DNA of 17,361 nucleotides from COE1 sp963596435. Its GTDB lineage: Bacteria > Bacillota > Clostridia > Lachnospirales > Lachnospiraceae. The translations under genes and the position numbers were made by a program. A model generated the notes under the pieces. It saw only the letters and a program-made list of their open reading frames with translations. It had not been told where the DNA came from and did no database searches. Positions 1 to 6,966 of the stretch are shown here, piece after piece. Within the stretch, counting starts at the first letter, position 1, and the number at the start of each line of letters is the position of its first letter. The stretch lies in the NCBI GenBank assembly GCA_963596435.1, contig CAVBMG010000169.1:1-17361 (forward strand). Reading direction: 5' to 3'.

Positions 1-27
1 TGTTCGGTTATGTACCGTTTTTCTTTA

Positions 28-66
28 GTTGCACAATTTATCGGAAGTTAACAAATATTGTGCAAC
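28..66. repeat. 10-bp inverted repeat just past the WYL regulator gene
   Basis: Arms GTTGCACAAT (28-37) and ATTGTGCAAC (57-66) are perfect inverted copies separated by 19 bases. The repeat lies 8 bp beyond the stop codon of the WYL regulator gene. As RNA it could fold into a hairpin, but neither strand shows a T-run directly after the stem, so a classical intrinsic terminator is not supported. It could be a protein-binding site, a factor-dependent transcript end or the edge of an element. Only the symmetry is certain. Confidence 0.5.
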
Positions 67-74
67 AAGAAGTT

Positions 75-1055
75 TTATGCTTCTTCCAACGCCTGCCGGA
101 GCTTGTCCTTGTATTCCGAAACGATGGATTCCGGACCGACTATTTTAATCTTTCCGCTGAAGCCAAAGACCCAGCGATAGAAAGTCGGACTCGGACACAC
201 ATTCACCGTGGCAGTAAAGTGTTCTTCGTCTATCGGTTCTGTTACAAAATCGCTACCAAAATTATCGATCAGATACTTCATGGCCGACACATGACAATTA
301 AGCTGAACTTCTTCCGGATGATCGGTATCAAACATACGAAGAACGCTCTTGCTGTACGCGGACACAGAATAATCTTCCGGCGGCATGACAACGATTTGGT
401 TCAGGATCTTCGGCTGTTCCGCAATGCGATCAAGCCGGAAGTTGATCATGTCCTGCTTCTCATCACAGAAGCCACGGACATAGTAATAATCTCCGTCCCA
501 GATCAGATCATACGGGCTTACTGTATACGGCTTACCATCATTCTTGATATATCTGTTCTTGTTGATATCAAAATCCGTATACAGGAAAGATATCTTATGC
601 CTTGTATCAATTGCCTCATTGATGGCATCGACGATATAATAGCCGTTCTCATTGTCAGTCTTAATCCTGCCGGCCGCATGGATATGACGACGCAGCTGCG
701 CTGCATTCTGGGAACTGGTCAGTGTGAGCAGCTTTGCAATGAGGTCATTGCTCTTCCTCTGCGTAATGAACTTTGCCGAGGAAATTGCATCTACAAGAAC
801 CTTCAGTTCCGCAAGATCATAAGCCTGACCGTCGTAATAGTATTTGTTCTGCGTCGACTTGTAATGCTCAATGTGTAGGCCGCAATCATGGAGCATAACA
901 AGATCGTCAGCGATCGTATTGCGGGATACTTTAAGCGAATACTTCTCTTCGAGTACCTTTATAAGCTCTACCGTGGACAGCGGGTTTTCTGAATCAGTAT
1001 GCTGAACCAGATACTGGTAGAGATACAAGATCCTTAACTTTGTTCCGTTTTCCAT
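75..1055 (-). CDS. WYL-domain transcriptional regulator (DeoR/PafB-like)
   Basis: Predicted cytoplasmic 326-residue DNA-binding regulator. A winged helix-turn-helix covers about residues 7-60 (recognition-helix region VSRNTIADDLVML, 43-55). The WYL core spans about 154-211, with SPYDLI at 180-185, DGDYYYVRG at 187-195 and FRLDR at 206-210. A WCX-like C-terminal extension follows to the end. WYL proteins sense ligands such as nucleic-acid fragments, and several (BrxR, CapW) repress phage-defence operons. That the same applies here is inference from context. I chose the ATG at 1055 because GGAG (1062-1065) lies 6 bases upstream; an in-frame TTG four codons earlier would place that GGAG inside the gene. 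It is the last gene on the strand and is separated from the defence genes by an IS21 remnant. It seems to have its own promoter, with a palindrome inside, so autoregulation is likely. The family call is firm; the target genes are unknown. Confidence 0.9.
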   Translation of the reverse strand: MENGTKLRILYLYQYLVQHTDSENPLSTVELIKVLEEKYSLKVSRNTIADDLVMLHDCGLHIEHYKSTQNKYYYDGQAYDLAELKVLVDAISSAKFITQRKSNDLIAKLLTLTSSQNAAQLRRHIHAAGRIKTDNENGYYIVDAINEAIDTRHKISFLYTDFDINKNRYIKNDGKPYTVSPYDLIWDGDYYYVRGFCDEKQDMINFRLDRIAEQPKILNQIVVMPPEDYSVSAYSKSVLRMFDTDHPEEVQLNCHVSAMKYLIDNFGSDFVTEPIDEEHFTATVNVCPSPTFYRWVFGFSGKIKIVGPESIVSEYKDKLRQALEEA

Positions 1056-1125
1056 GAAATACTCCAAACATCTGTTTCATCTATGACGCTAAATAGTGCC
1101 TTTGATTTTCGTTTCTAAATCCTGT

Positions 1126-1154
1126 CATATAAATGTATTGCAATATTTCTGCAA
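1126..1154 (-). promoter_or_regulatory. Candidate sigma-A promoter of the WYL regulator
   Basis: Reading the minus strand, TTGCAG (1154-1149) and TATATG (1131-1126) resemble -35 and -10 boxes with a 17-bp spacer. They lie about 70-100 bp upstream of the WYL start codon at 1055. The match is good but not perfect, and it is judged by eye only. It lies outside the IS21 remnant, so the regulator can be transcribed independently of the operon. Confidence 0.45.
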
Positions 1155-1157
1155 TAC
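1135..1157. promoter_or_regulatory. Palindromic candidate operator inside the WYL promoter
   Basis: Perfect inverted repeat with arms GTATTGCA (1135-1142) and TGCAATAC (1150-1157) and a 7-bp A/T-rich spacer. It overlaps the proposed -35 box and fills the spacer before the -10 box. This is where a dimeric repressor would block RNA polymerase, so autorepression by the adjacent WYL protein is the simplest reading. The symmetry is seen directly; the binding protein is inferred. Confidence 0.45.
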
Positions 1158-1175
1158 CGTCAATTTATATGTATG

Positions 1176-1377
1176 TGTTGATTTACACTTAAAACTGACC
1201 CAGGTTTTACGTTCTGTTTTGACCCACCTGGCGGTTTGGGTAGCAGCATGACATCTTGGGACTCCTACACGATAGAAGGAAGAAATCTTCCACCATCTTG
1301 GTATAACCTGCTTAGGGGCTACAGCCCTCTTGCCGAAGCCATCTTCGACAGAATCAATCATGATGCCTATAAGATCC
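1176..1377 (+). mobile_element. Internally deleted IS21-family remnant
   Basis: The left tip begins around TGTTGATTTACACTT at 1176. Two TGACCCA-type repeats follow (1196-1202 and 1220-1226), a layout typical of IS21-family termini. Directly after this comes coding sequence resembling the last part of IstB, on the plus strand. The transposase gene istA and most of istB, which should lie between, are missing, so the copy is dead. No matching right-hand inverted repeat was found beyond 1377, where the stop codon of the neighbouring minus-strand gene begins. The remnant separates the defence operon from the WYL regulator. Confidence 0.62.
1236..1376 (+). pseudogene. istB: IstB-like transposition ATPase, C-terminal fragment
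   Basis: The plus-strand frame encodes a segment ending SPLAEAIFDRINHDAYKI (1323-1376). This matches the characteristic IstB C-terminus, in which a WY pair (here SWYNLL, 1296-1313) precedes an SPLA-AI-DRI-HD-Y-I pattern. IstB is the AAA+ helper ATPase of IS21 transposition. The N-terminal and P-loop part is absent, and the frame then runs into sequence antisense to the neighbouring gene, so no functional product is expected. The assignment rests on remembered family motifs, not on a search. Confidence 0.55.
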
Positions 1378-3318
1378 CTACAATGAATCACGCCAACAGT
1401 TTAGTTCTTCACATATCTGGTTTCCCACTTCCCGGACTACTGGATCCACTGCACCAGAATCCCCAGTTTCTTCTATTTCTACAGAATCATTTTCTTCGTC
1501 ATCTTTCTTCATATATTTCCAAATATCTTCAGCACTTATCTCTGCATTATCCTTGTAAGAGTAATACTTCTCTTCATCTGCTGCATATAAATAAATATTG
1601 TCTTTTAACTTATCTGGAGCTAATTTAATAATTTCATCTAATATCATTTTGGCAGTCTCTTTATTAGCAGCGGCAAAAACGAATAAATTAATATTTTGAC
1701 TCTCATCGAGAAGTTCTTTTAGACTTTCGGAAAAATCATCTGCCTCATCGTAATTAGTCCAAAAAGCACCTACTAAAAGCTCCACATTATCAGTATTTGA
1801 AGAATCATATGTTCTATATATAAATGACTCTGCATTAACCACATTGCAAAAAGGACATCGCTTAATTTCTGCTCCAATATGATTCAAAGCAGTATTCGTA
1901 TATAACTTCAATAAAGATATCCTCGCAGATGCGCTTGAAGCCTTATCCTCAATCAGCTCCCCCATTGTATCTGCATGAAGTTGTCTAACCCCTACAAATT
2001 TTGCAGCCTCCTTATAAGTTAACGATTTTTCTAATCTTGGAGATGAACAGTAGAATTCTCCGCCTGGAATTATTTTATATTTACGAATATATCCTTTTTT
2101 CTGCAGGAAAGCCAAATTTAATTTAGCAACATCTTCAGGCATATTAAAACGTAATTTCAACACTTCAGGAGACAGCACATTAAAGCTACTTAAGTGCTGT
2201 ATGATACTCTTAAGTGCCTTAACATTTCCTTTTCGCATGTCATTAGAAAATATACTTGCAGACAATTTCTTCGTTTCAGATGAACTAATTTCTGTAGATA
2301 AAATTCCAAACTTATCATCCTCAAGAGCGACGCTTTTCTCTTCAATTGCCTTTCTAAAAGCAGTATGCTCTTTTTCTGGTTCATCCTCATTTTTATCTGC
2401 AAAATCTCCACCATGAGTATCTACTACTTCTTCCTCTTTTTCATCGGAAATGTTTTCTTCTTTAGATGTTTGATCTACCTCCGTTGTCTTAGAAATTTCT
2501 TGTTTATTTTTTATCTTATCAGTTGATTTTTTCCCTATTTCCGAAACATCCGGAATAAAATAACTTTTACTTAAAAGTCCTCTTATCACATACGAAGGAT
2601 AGCTGAAATTGTCAATAAGATTGTCAAGCATATCATTGCCATCATCTGTATTTAAATTCTCACAGTCTAATGCTTTTATGAACAACTCTGGTCCAGCTGC
2701 TTCTTCTGTAATTTCATCTATATCAGATATATCTCCGTCACCAATTCTACCAAGCAAAGCCTTGGCTTCCTTCTGAAGTGGTTCTAGTGCTACTGCATAT
2801 CTTGCTATTAGTGATTGAACCGAAACAAAATGTAATAATGTATTCTCAATTTCTTTAATCTTTTCATTTACTAAAGCCACCCTACTATTTTTGATAGCAT
2901 CATAATAAGCGGATACTGGGCTTCCATCTTCCGGCATTTCTTCTTTGCTTAACTCTTTCTCTGCAACGTTCTTTACCATTTCATATTTATCGCAAAGATT
3001 CTCAATAACATTGTTCAGTTCGTCACGTAAATCGGCACTGGGAACGCGTCCCTCGGAAATAATAGACAGCACTTCGTCAAGTTTTGAAGTTAATCCATCA
3101 GCATAACCATTAAATTCAGCTACCAGTTCGTCAATATTCAAGTTGCTCTCCCCCTCACTTGTCGCCATTGGAATAATTTCCTCATCAGGCAATTGAGCTA
3201 TTTCTTCTATAAGAACTCTAACCTCATCCTCTGTTAATAATTGCGAATCAGTTAATTTAGCTTTGGCTTTTAGAATATCTTCTTTTGTTTTTTCGTAGAT
3301 AATAGTGTGCTTATTCAT
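1378..3318 (-). CDS. Unrecognised acidic protein with winged-helix and alpha/beta C-terminal domain
   Basis: 646 residues, family not recognised. Residues 1-260 are predicted helical. About 262-330 is a low-complexity, highly charged Lys/Glu/Asp linker. About 361-430 looks like a winged helix (LSPEVLKLRFNMPEDVAKL, then LQKKGYIRKYKI and a GGEFYCSSPRLEK wing). About 480-590 looks like an alpha/beta domain with one CPFC motif (488-491), a strand VELLVGAFW (512-520) and NLFVFAAA (544-551). No signal peptide, membrane segment or obvious nuclease or ATPase motif is visible. The ATG at 3318 follows GGGAGG by 5 bases and lies 12 bp after the upstream gene, implying co-translation. Its winged-helix and alpha/beta part resembles the 286-residue neighbour. 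It is the last gene of an AT-rich module, and its stop codon touches an IS21 remnant, so its C-terminus may have been altered by that event. A DNA-binding adaptor role is only a guess. Confidence 0.85.
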   Translation of the reverse strand: MNKHTIIYEKTKEDILKAKAKLTDSQLLTEDEVRVLIEEIAQLPDEEIIPMATSEGESNLNIDELVAEFNGYADGLTSKLDEVLSIISEGRVPSADLRDELNNVIENLCDKYEMVKNVAEKELSKEEMPEDGSPVSAYYDAIKNSRVALVNEKIKEIENTLLHFVSVQSLIARYAVALEPLQKEAKALLGRIGDGDISDIDEITEEAAGPELFIKALDCENLNTDDGNDMLDNLIDNFSYPSYVIRGLLSKSYFIPDVSEIGKKSTDKIKNKQEISKTTEVDQTSKEENISDEKEEEVVDTHGGDFADKNEDEPEKEHTAFRKAIEEKSVALEDDKFGILSTEISSSETKKLSASIFSNDMRKGNVKALKSIIQHLSSFNVLSPEVLKLRFNMPEDVAKLNLAFLQKKGYIRKYKIIPGGEFYCSSPRLEKSLTYKEAAKFVGVRQLHADTMGELIEDKASSASARISLLKLYTNTALNHIGAEIKRCPFCNVVNAESFIYRTYDSSNTDNVELLVGAFWTNYDEADDFSESLKELLDESQNINLFVFAAANKETAKMILDEIIKLAPDKLKDNIYLYAADEEKYYSYKDNAEISAEDIWKYMKKDDEENDSVEIEETGDSGAVDPVVREVGNQICEELNCWRDSL

Positions 3319-3330
3319 GTCGACCTCCCA

Positions 3331-4191
3331 CTACCTTTTATCTATAGAAATATGGGGCATATGCTCATTATCTACACCATTCTCCGCAAGTATGCCCGCT
3401 ATTTGTTCCGAGTCAACAACTATTACTAAATGATCAATACATTCCGAACTAGCTAATCCTTTTAACTGCTCAATATGTTCATCTATTTTTTCGTCAAACA
3501 CACCTGCGAATGTATATGTAATATCTACTGCATCTCCCAATTCGCATCCAAATACCATTTCTTTCGTATCATCCAATGTGAACAAAATGTACTCTATCCC
3601 CGGCTTTTTTTCTGAATAATACTTATTAAGAAATTCAACTCTTCTTGCGTATAAATTAGACCATTTATCAGCTGCTAATATTAAAGTACTTGGAATTACT
3701 GCCGTACCTTTTTCATTTCTGATTCGATCAATTACACGTTTACTTTTTATTGCTTTTTCAGCTTTATCACTCAGTGAATAATAATGTTTCCCACTGCTTT
3801 CAATTATCACTTCATCACAATAGTTATCTTGAAGTAATGTCTTACCTGCTTCCGTACTGAACCATGGATCATTTTTATCTATTAGTTTTTCTCTGCTTAA
3901 TCTCAATAACAAAGAAATATTATCTTTCATACCGGATAATTCATGATAAAATGCTTCCTCATCAAAAGGTTCGCTTTTAGGTTGAATTCTCTTAAATGCT
4001 GGTGCTTCTGCTTTATTGAATATCTCGATAGCATCTTTATACACATCTAACATATGTAATACATCAGATTTTTCCGGTTCTCCTGGAACGATTTCGTGCT
4101 CAAATTTATCTATCAGTATGTTTAGACTATCTAATAAATTTTCAATAATACTCTCATTATTACGACGGAATTTTTCATATTCTTTATTCAT
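3331..4191 (-). CDS. Unrecognised small protein sharing a domain with its 646-residue neighbour
   Basis: 286 residues, family not recognised. Residues 1-65 are predicted helical. About 80-155 could be a winged helix (ISLLLRLSREKLIDK, 92-106, then GKHYYSLSDKAEK, 134-146). About 195-275 looks like an alpha/beta domain with strands IEYILFTL (199-206), VDITYTFAGVF (222-232) and HLVIVVDS (254-261). The last two align by eye with the neighbour's VELLVGAFW and NLFVFAAA blocks, and LQDNYC...GKHYYSLS...EK aligns with LQKKGY...GEFYCSSP...EK. The start codon overlaps the end of the HelD-like helicase gene by 8 bases, so translation is probably coupled and the products may act together. No catalytic motif was found. 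It is either a partner or regulator of the helicase; DNA binding through the winged helix is inferred. Confidence 0.85.
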   Translation of the reverse strand: MNKEYEKFRRNNESIIENLLDSLNILIDKFEHEIVPGEPEKSDVLHMLDVYKDAIEIFNKAEAPAFKRIQPKSEPFDEEAFYHELSGMKDNISLLLRLSREKLIDKNDPWFSTEAGKTLLQDNYCDEVIIESSGKHYYSLSDKAEKAIKSKRVIDRIRNEKGTAVIPSTLILAADKWSNLYARRVEFLNKYYSEKKPGIEYILFTLDDTKEMVFGCELGDAVDITYTFAGVFDEKIDEHIEQLKGLASSECIDHLVIVVDSEQIAGILAENGVDNEHMPHISIDKR

Positions 4192-6769
4192 AGTAATACA
4201 AACCTCCCATCGCTCTGGTGCAGGCTACAACCTTTTGATTCTTCGTCATATTTCTTGCAAACACAAATACATTGGAAAATTCCAATCCCTTTGCCGCAAA
4301 AATTGAATAGCATTCCTTTTCTACATCTTCTGGCTTATCAGATGTTGTGTCCAAATACGTATAATCTGTAACATCGATTCCTGTTTCCTCACACAGTTCT
4401 TCATAAGCCTGTTCATCCTTGACAATCAAAACAACATCTTCCTTAATCAAGATTTGTTGTGCTTCAATCCAACTTGCCACTTCCACAGGTTTCTGTGTTT
4501 TTTCAACGCTCCCAATATAATTCATCTTGACGTCAAATTTTCGATTACAAAAAACAACAATTGATGCTGTATTTCTATAATTGGTAGTGAGTGGATATAC
4601 TGTCTGTATTCCGGTTTGTGATTCCCATTTACTGATTCCACATGCCGAATGAAGTACCTGATCTACATCCCCAAAAACATTGAAAACCGCATTGGGATAA
4701 AGACCATGTAAAATTTCATAATCGGCTCTATGCAAATCCTGTCCTTCATCGATACAAATGAGTCTATATTGCGGCAGTTTAGCATCTGGATGAAGTTTCA
4801 TATATATTCTTATATAGAAAAGCAGATCTGATTTATACAGTATTCTGCTCTCCTTACGTTTTCCATCTTTAATTTCTTCAATCTTAAGTGTTTGAATATC
4901 GTATTTTTCTTTGACAGGTGCCAAGGCATTCCATACTTCCTTCTCAAAAATAGTGCTTTCTATTCTTGATAAGAAATATCTAGATTGCTGCATTTCAGAT
5001 CTCAAAAGGGTATTTTTTGCCTCTTGTCCTTCATATTCACTTGCTATCTTTCTCAGCCAATCAGCATACTCCTCGATTTTTCTGTCCTGTCCGTTAATCT
5101 CTGCCAGCAAATTAGCCATTGTATCTTGCAGTTCTTGTTGCCGTTTTTTGTATTTATCTGCTACATTCTTTGGCTTTTTATCTCTAATTGCTTCCTGTAG
5201 TTCATTTTGTGCAATAGAAATAAGCTCATCAAGTATCGCAAGTTCCTCCTCATCAGATTTATACTTTTCTCCCTCAGTAAGATTCTTAACAATATACAAC
5301 TGCCTAGCGTATTTAGCAGGTGCCTGAAGATCTGTCCCTCTGTCAAATTCTCTTGCTATAGACTTCAATTCGCTAACTGCATCTTGTATCCTTTTTTCTC
5401 TTGCTTCAATCCAATTTTGTTTTTCTTGCTCAGCATTTTTTACTTCATCAACAAGTTTTGTTAAATTATTTTGATTTTGGATATTTCTATCCATTTCATC
5501 CTGATAACGTTGAAGTTTTCTCTTTAAGCTATTATTTTCTTTAAGTAAAGCTTCATATTCTGTTCTCTTCTCTTTGTACTCAGAATTATTCTGTAGAGCT
5601 TCTTCTCTAGCATCAAAAGACCTCATCTGCTCATCCAGATTTTCTACTAATCCCTCAATAAGCGATGCGTTTATTTTTTCCGGAATCTCGATTCCTAATG
5701 CATTGCATCCATCTATGACATATTTTTTTATTGCTTTATCAATCTCATTTTCTATACGCTGAACATTTTCCTCTTCATATACCGCAAATAGGTATCCATC
5801 CGGAAGATATTCTTCTGTTAATTGATACACGTATTGACGTTCCTTAAATCGGTCATCATATGCGTTTAATAAATTGCGATATAAATCGGCTAAAGAGCAG
5901 TTATAGACATCAGATAACTGATATCTTTTCATTAATGCTGCCGAATATTCTCTAAATAATTTTGTTGGAGTTAGTAAGAGGACCTTACTCCATCCTTCTT
6001 GCGATAATTCATCTCTTAAGAAGAATAATCTATGCAATAAACATTGGGATTTTCCGGATCCTGCACATCCTTGTACAACAAAATTCTCATTTACATCAGT
6101 TCCTATTATTTCAAACTGTTTTAACTGTAGTGTAGAAATAATATTACGAAGAGTAGGGTTATCCCTGTTTTCCTGTAATCTACTTTCCAACATTTCATCT
6201 GCTGTTCCCCTAAACTCTCCTACATCCGGTGTTGGATATAGTTGGATTACATTCAAAAGAACCCTTTTCTCTATTTCTGTATCACAAATAATTCTCGGAA
6301 CAAGTGAAAATACATCTCCATCAGGCCCTTTATATGATATAGGATCCCCTTTTTTAGATTGATAACAATGAAATAAGGCTTTAGAAATTGGTCTTCCGCT
6401 GTCTTGTTTAAATGGCAATAAATAACCGTCATGTCCTATATAAACCGTTTGTTCTAATCTTTCACAGTCAGAAAGGAAATAATGATCAACAGCATCTTCC
6501 CCTTCAGAATTCGTCTCAACATGCGAAAAATAAGGACGTTCATAAAGCTGAGAAATAAGTGTCTCAACCTCGTGTTTTCTCTTTTGAGCTTCAGATAATT
6601 TTCCATGAACCATAAATGCTTCTTTATCATCAAATGCACTTCTATCTATGGTCTTTTGCTGGCTTCTAACATTAGATGAAGCTTCTGAAGACATCTCATC
6701 AAAAGTTTTATAAACTTTCTCTTTTAATTTTTCCTCCTCAATACGAAGTTTATCTTGTGTGTCCGCCAT
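4184..6769 (-). CDS. HelD-like SF1 (UvrD/Rep) helicase with long coiled-coil insert
   Basis: 861 residues from the chosen ATG. The N-terminal part has the HelD layout: a helical hairpin, then YERPYFSHVE (about 76-85), VYIGHDG (109-115) and SGRPISKALF (124-133), followed by LRNIISTLQLKQFEII (207-222) and Walker A GCAGSGKS (234-241). A very long, charged coiled-coil insert spans roughly 380-470 and 515-590. The helicase motifs resume with Walker B LICIDEGQD (670-678), FGDVDQ, TTNYRNT (728-734), AAKGLEFSNV (825-834) and ACTRA (849-853). HelD proteins are ATPases that release RNA polymerase from nucleic acid, so this protein may act on transcription complexes or on DNA; which one cannot be told here. 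The alternative ATG at 6805 lacks a nearby ribosome binding site. The gene overlaps the next by 8 bp and is markedly AT-rich (for example 16 G/C in the 60 bases from 5521). It is the first gene of a three-gene module. Confidence 0.88.
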   Translation of the reverse strand: MADTQDKLRIEEEKLKEKVYKTFDEMSSEASSNVRSQQKTIDRSAFDDKEAFMVHGKLSEAQKRKHEVETLISQLYERPYFSHVETNSEGEDAVDHYFLSDCERLEQTVYIGHDGYLLPFKQDSGRPISKALFHCYQSKKGDPISYKGPDGDVFSLVPRIICDTEIEKRVLLNVIQLYPTPDVGEFRGTADEMLESRLQENRDNPTLRNIISTLQLKQFEIIGTDVNENFVVQGCAGSGKSQCLLHRLFFLRDELSQEGWSKVLLLTPTKLFREYSAALMKRYQLSDVYNCSLADLYRNLLNAYDDRFKERQYVYQLTEEYLPDGYLFAVYEEENVQRIENEIDKAIKKYVIDGCNALGIEIPEKINASLIEGLVENLDEQMRSFDAREEALQNNSEYKEKRTEYEALLKENNSLKRKLQRYQDEMDRNIQNQNNLTKLVDEVKNAEQEKQNWIEAREKRIQDAVSELKSIAREFDRGTDLQAPAKYARQLYIVKNLTEGEKYKSDEEELAILDELISIAQNELQEAIRDKKPKNVADKYKKRQQELQDTMANLLAEINGQDRKIEEYADWLRKIASEYEGQEAKNTLLRSEMQQSRYFLSRIESTIFEKEVWNALAPVKEKYDIQTLKIEEIKDGKRKESRILYKSDLLFYIRIYMKLHPDAKLPQYRLICIDEGQDLHRADYEILHGLYPNAVFNVFGDVDQVLHSACGISKWESQTGIQTVYPLTTNYRNTASIVVFCNRKFDVKMNYIGSVEKTQKPVEVASWIEAQQILIKEDVVLIVKDEQAYEELCEETGIDVTDYTYLDTTSDKPEDVEKECYSIFAAKGLEFSNVFVFARNMTKNQKVVACTRAMGGLYYYE

Positions 6770-6777
6770 CTCAATTT

Positions 6778-6789
6778 CCCCTCTCCCCT
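6778..6789 (-). promoter_or_regulatory. Start-deciding ribosome binding site of the HelD-like gene
   Basis: On the minus strand AGGGGAGAGGGG lies 8 bases before the ATG at 6769. It is the only convincing purine-rich box near the possible starts, so it places translation at residue 13 of the longest reading frame. The GGAGG in the upstream palindrome is 24 bases from the earlier ATG at 6805, too far for normal initiation. Confidence 0.6.
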
Positions 6790-6818
6790 CAACAAATATC
6801 TTCATAAATAAAAATTTC

Positions 6819-6880
6819 TAAGATAATTACCTCCTATAGCGCGAATCGTACGAATTGCGCTATAGGAGGTAATTATCTTA
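6819..6880. repeat. 62-bp near-perfect palindrome carrying GGAGG on both strands
   Basis: The 24-bp arms 6819-6842 and 6857-6880 are perfect inverted copies around a 14-bp centre. The centre itself contains the palindrome TCGTACGA, so almost the whole element is symmetric. Each arm contains GGAGGTAATTATCTTA read away from the centre, which resembles a ribosome binding site followed by a gene start. On the plus strand an ATG (6880) follows GGAGG by 10 bases; on the minus strand no ATG occupies the mirrored place. A transcript crossing it would form a very stable hairpin in the leader of the HelD-like gene. It sits at the border between two regions of different base composition, so a transposon scar is as likely as a regulatory hairpin. 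Confidence 0.85.
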
Positions 6881-6966
6881 TGAAATCTACACAACTTGTT
6901 CATCAGTCGTTGCCCCAGGAGTGAGTTGCTGACTTCGCTGATCAAAAAACAAGCAGAAATGAGCCC
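6880..6966 (+). pseudogene. Possible IS66-like TnpA start, truncated and with a stop codon
   Basis: After GGAGG (6865-6869) the plus strand begins MKSTQLVHQSLPQE, hits TGA at 6922-6924, then continues VADFADQKTSR in the same frame. It then runs into the end of the NERD-helicase gene, which lies on the other strand. With tryptophan at the TGA (TGG), the pattern ST-LVHQ...QEW...ADQK-S resembles from memory the opening of IS66-family TnpA accessory proteins. Fewer than 30 residues are available and no terminal repeat of that family was recognised, so the family name is tentative. The abrupt join suggests a deletion scar. Confidence 0.3.

Noticed and set aside
5..26. Short hairpin CGGT...ACCG followed by a T-run, possible plus-strand terminator
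   Set aside because: The stem is only 4 bp and no plus-strand gene is visible to its left; too weak to claim.
28..66. Intrinsic terminator for the WYL gene
   Set aside because: The stem is good but the loop is 19 bases and no T-run follows on the minus strand, so it is listed only as an inverted repeat.
60..878. Long plus-strand reading frame opposite the WYL regulator gene
   Set aside because: It mirrors a gene with clear winged-helix and WYL motifs; its own translation shows no recognisable domain and it has no ribosome binding site.
1125..1391. Minus-strand 88-codon frame across the IS21 remnant
   Set aside because: It is antisense to the IstB-like fragment and the IS tip, with low-complexity translation and no start signal.
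1377..1628. Continuation of the plus-strand IstB-like frame to about 130 residues
   Set aside because: After the IstB-like ending the frame is antisense to the 646-residue protein's C-terminus, so only the first part was kept, as an IS21 fragment.
4911..5327. Serine-rich plus-strand reading frame opposite the HelD-like gene
   Set aside because: It is the antisense shadow of the lysine/glutamate-rich coiled-coil coding region.
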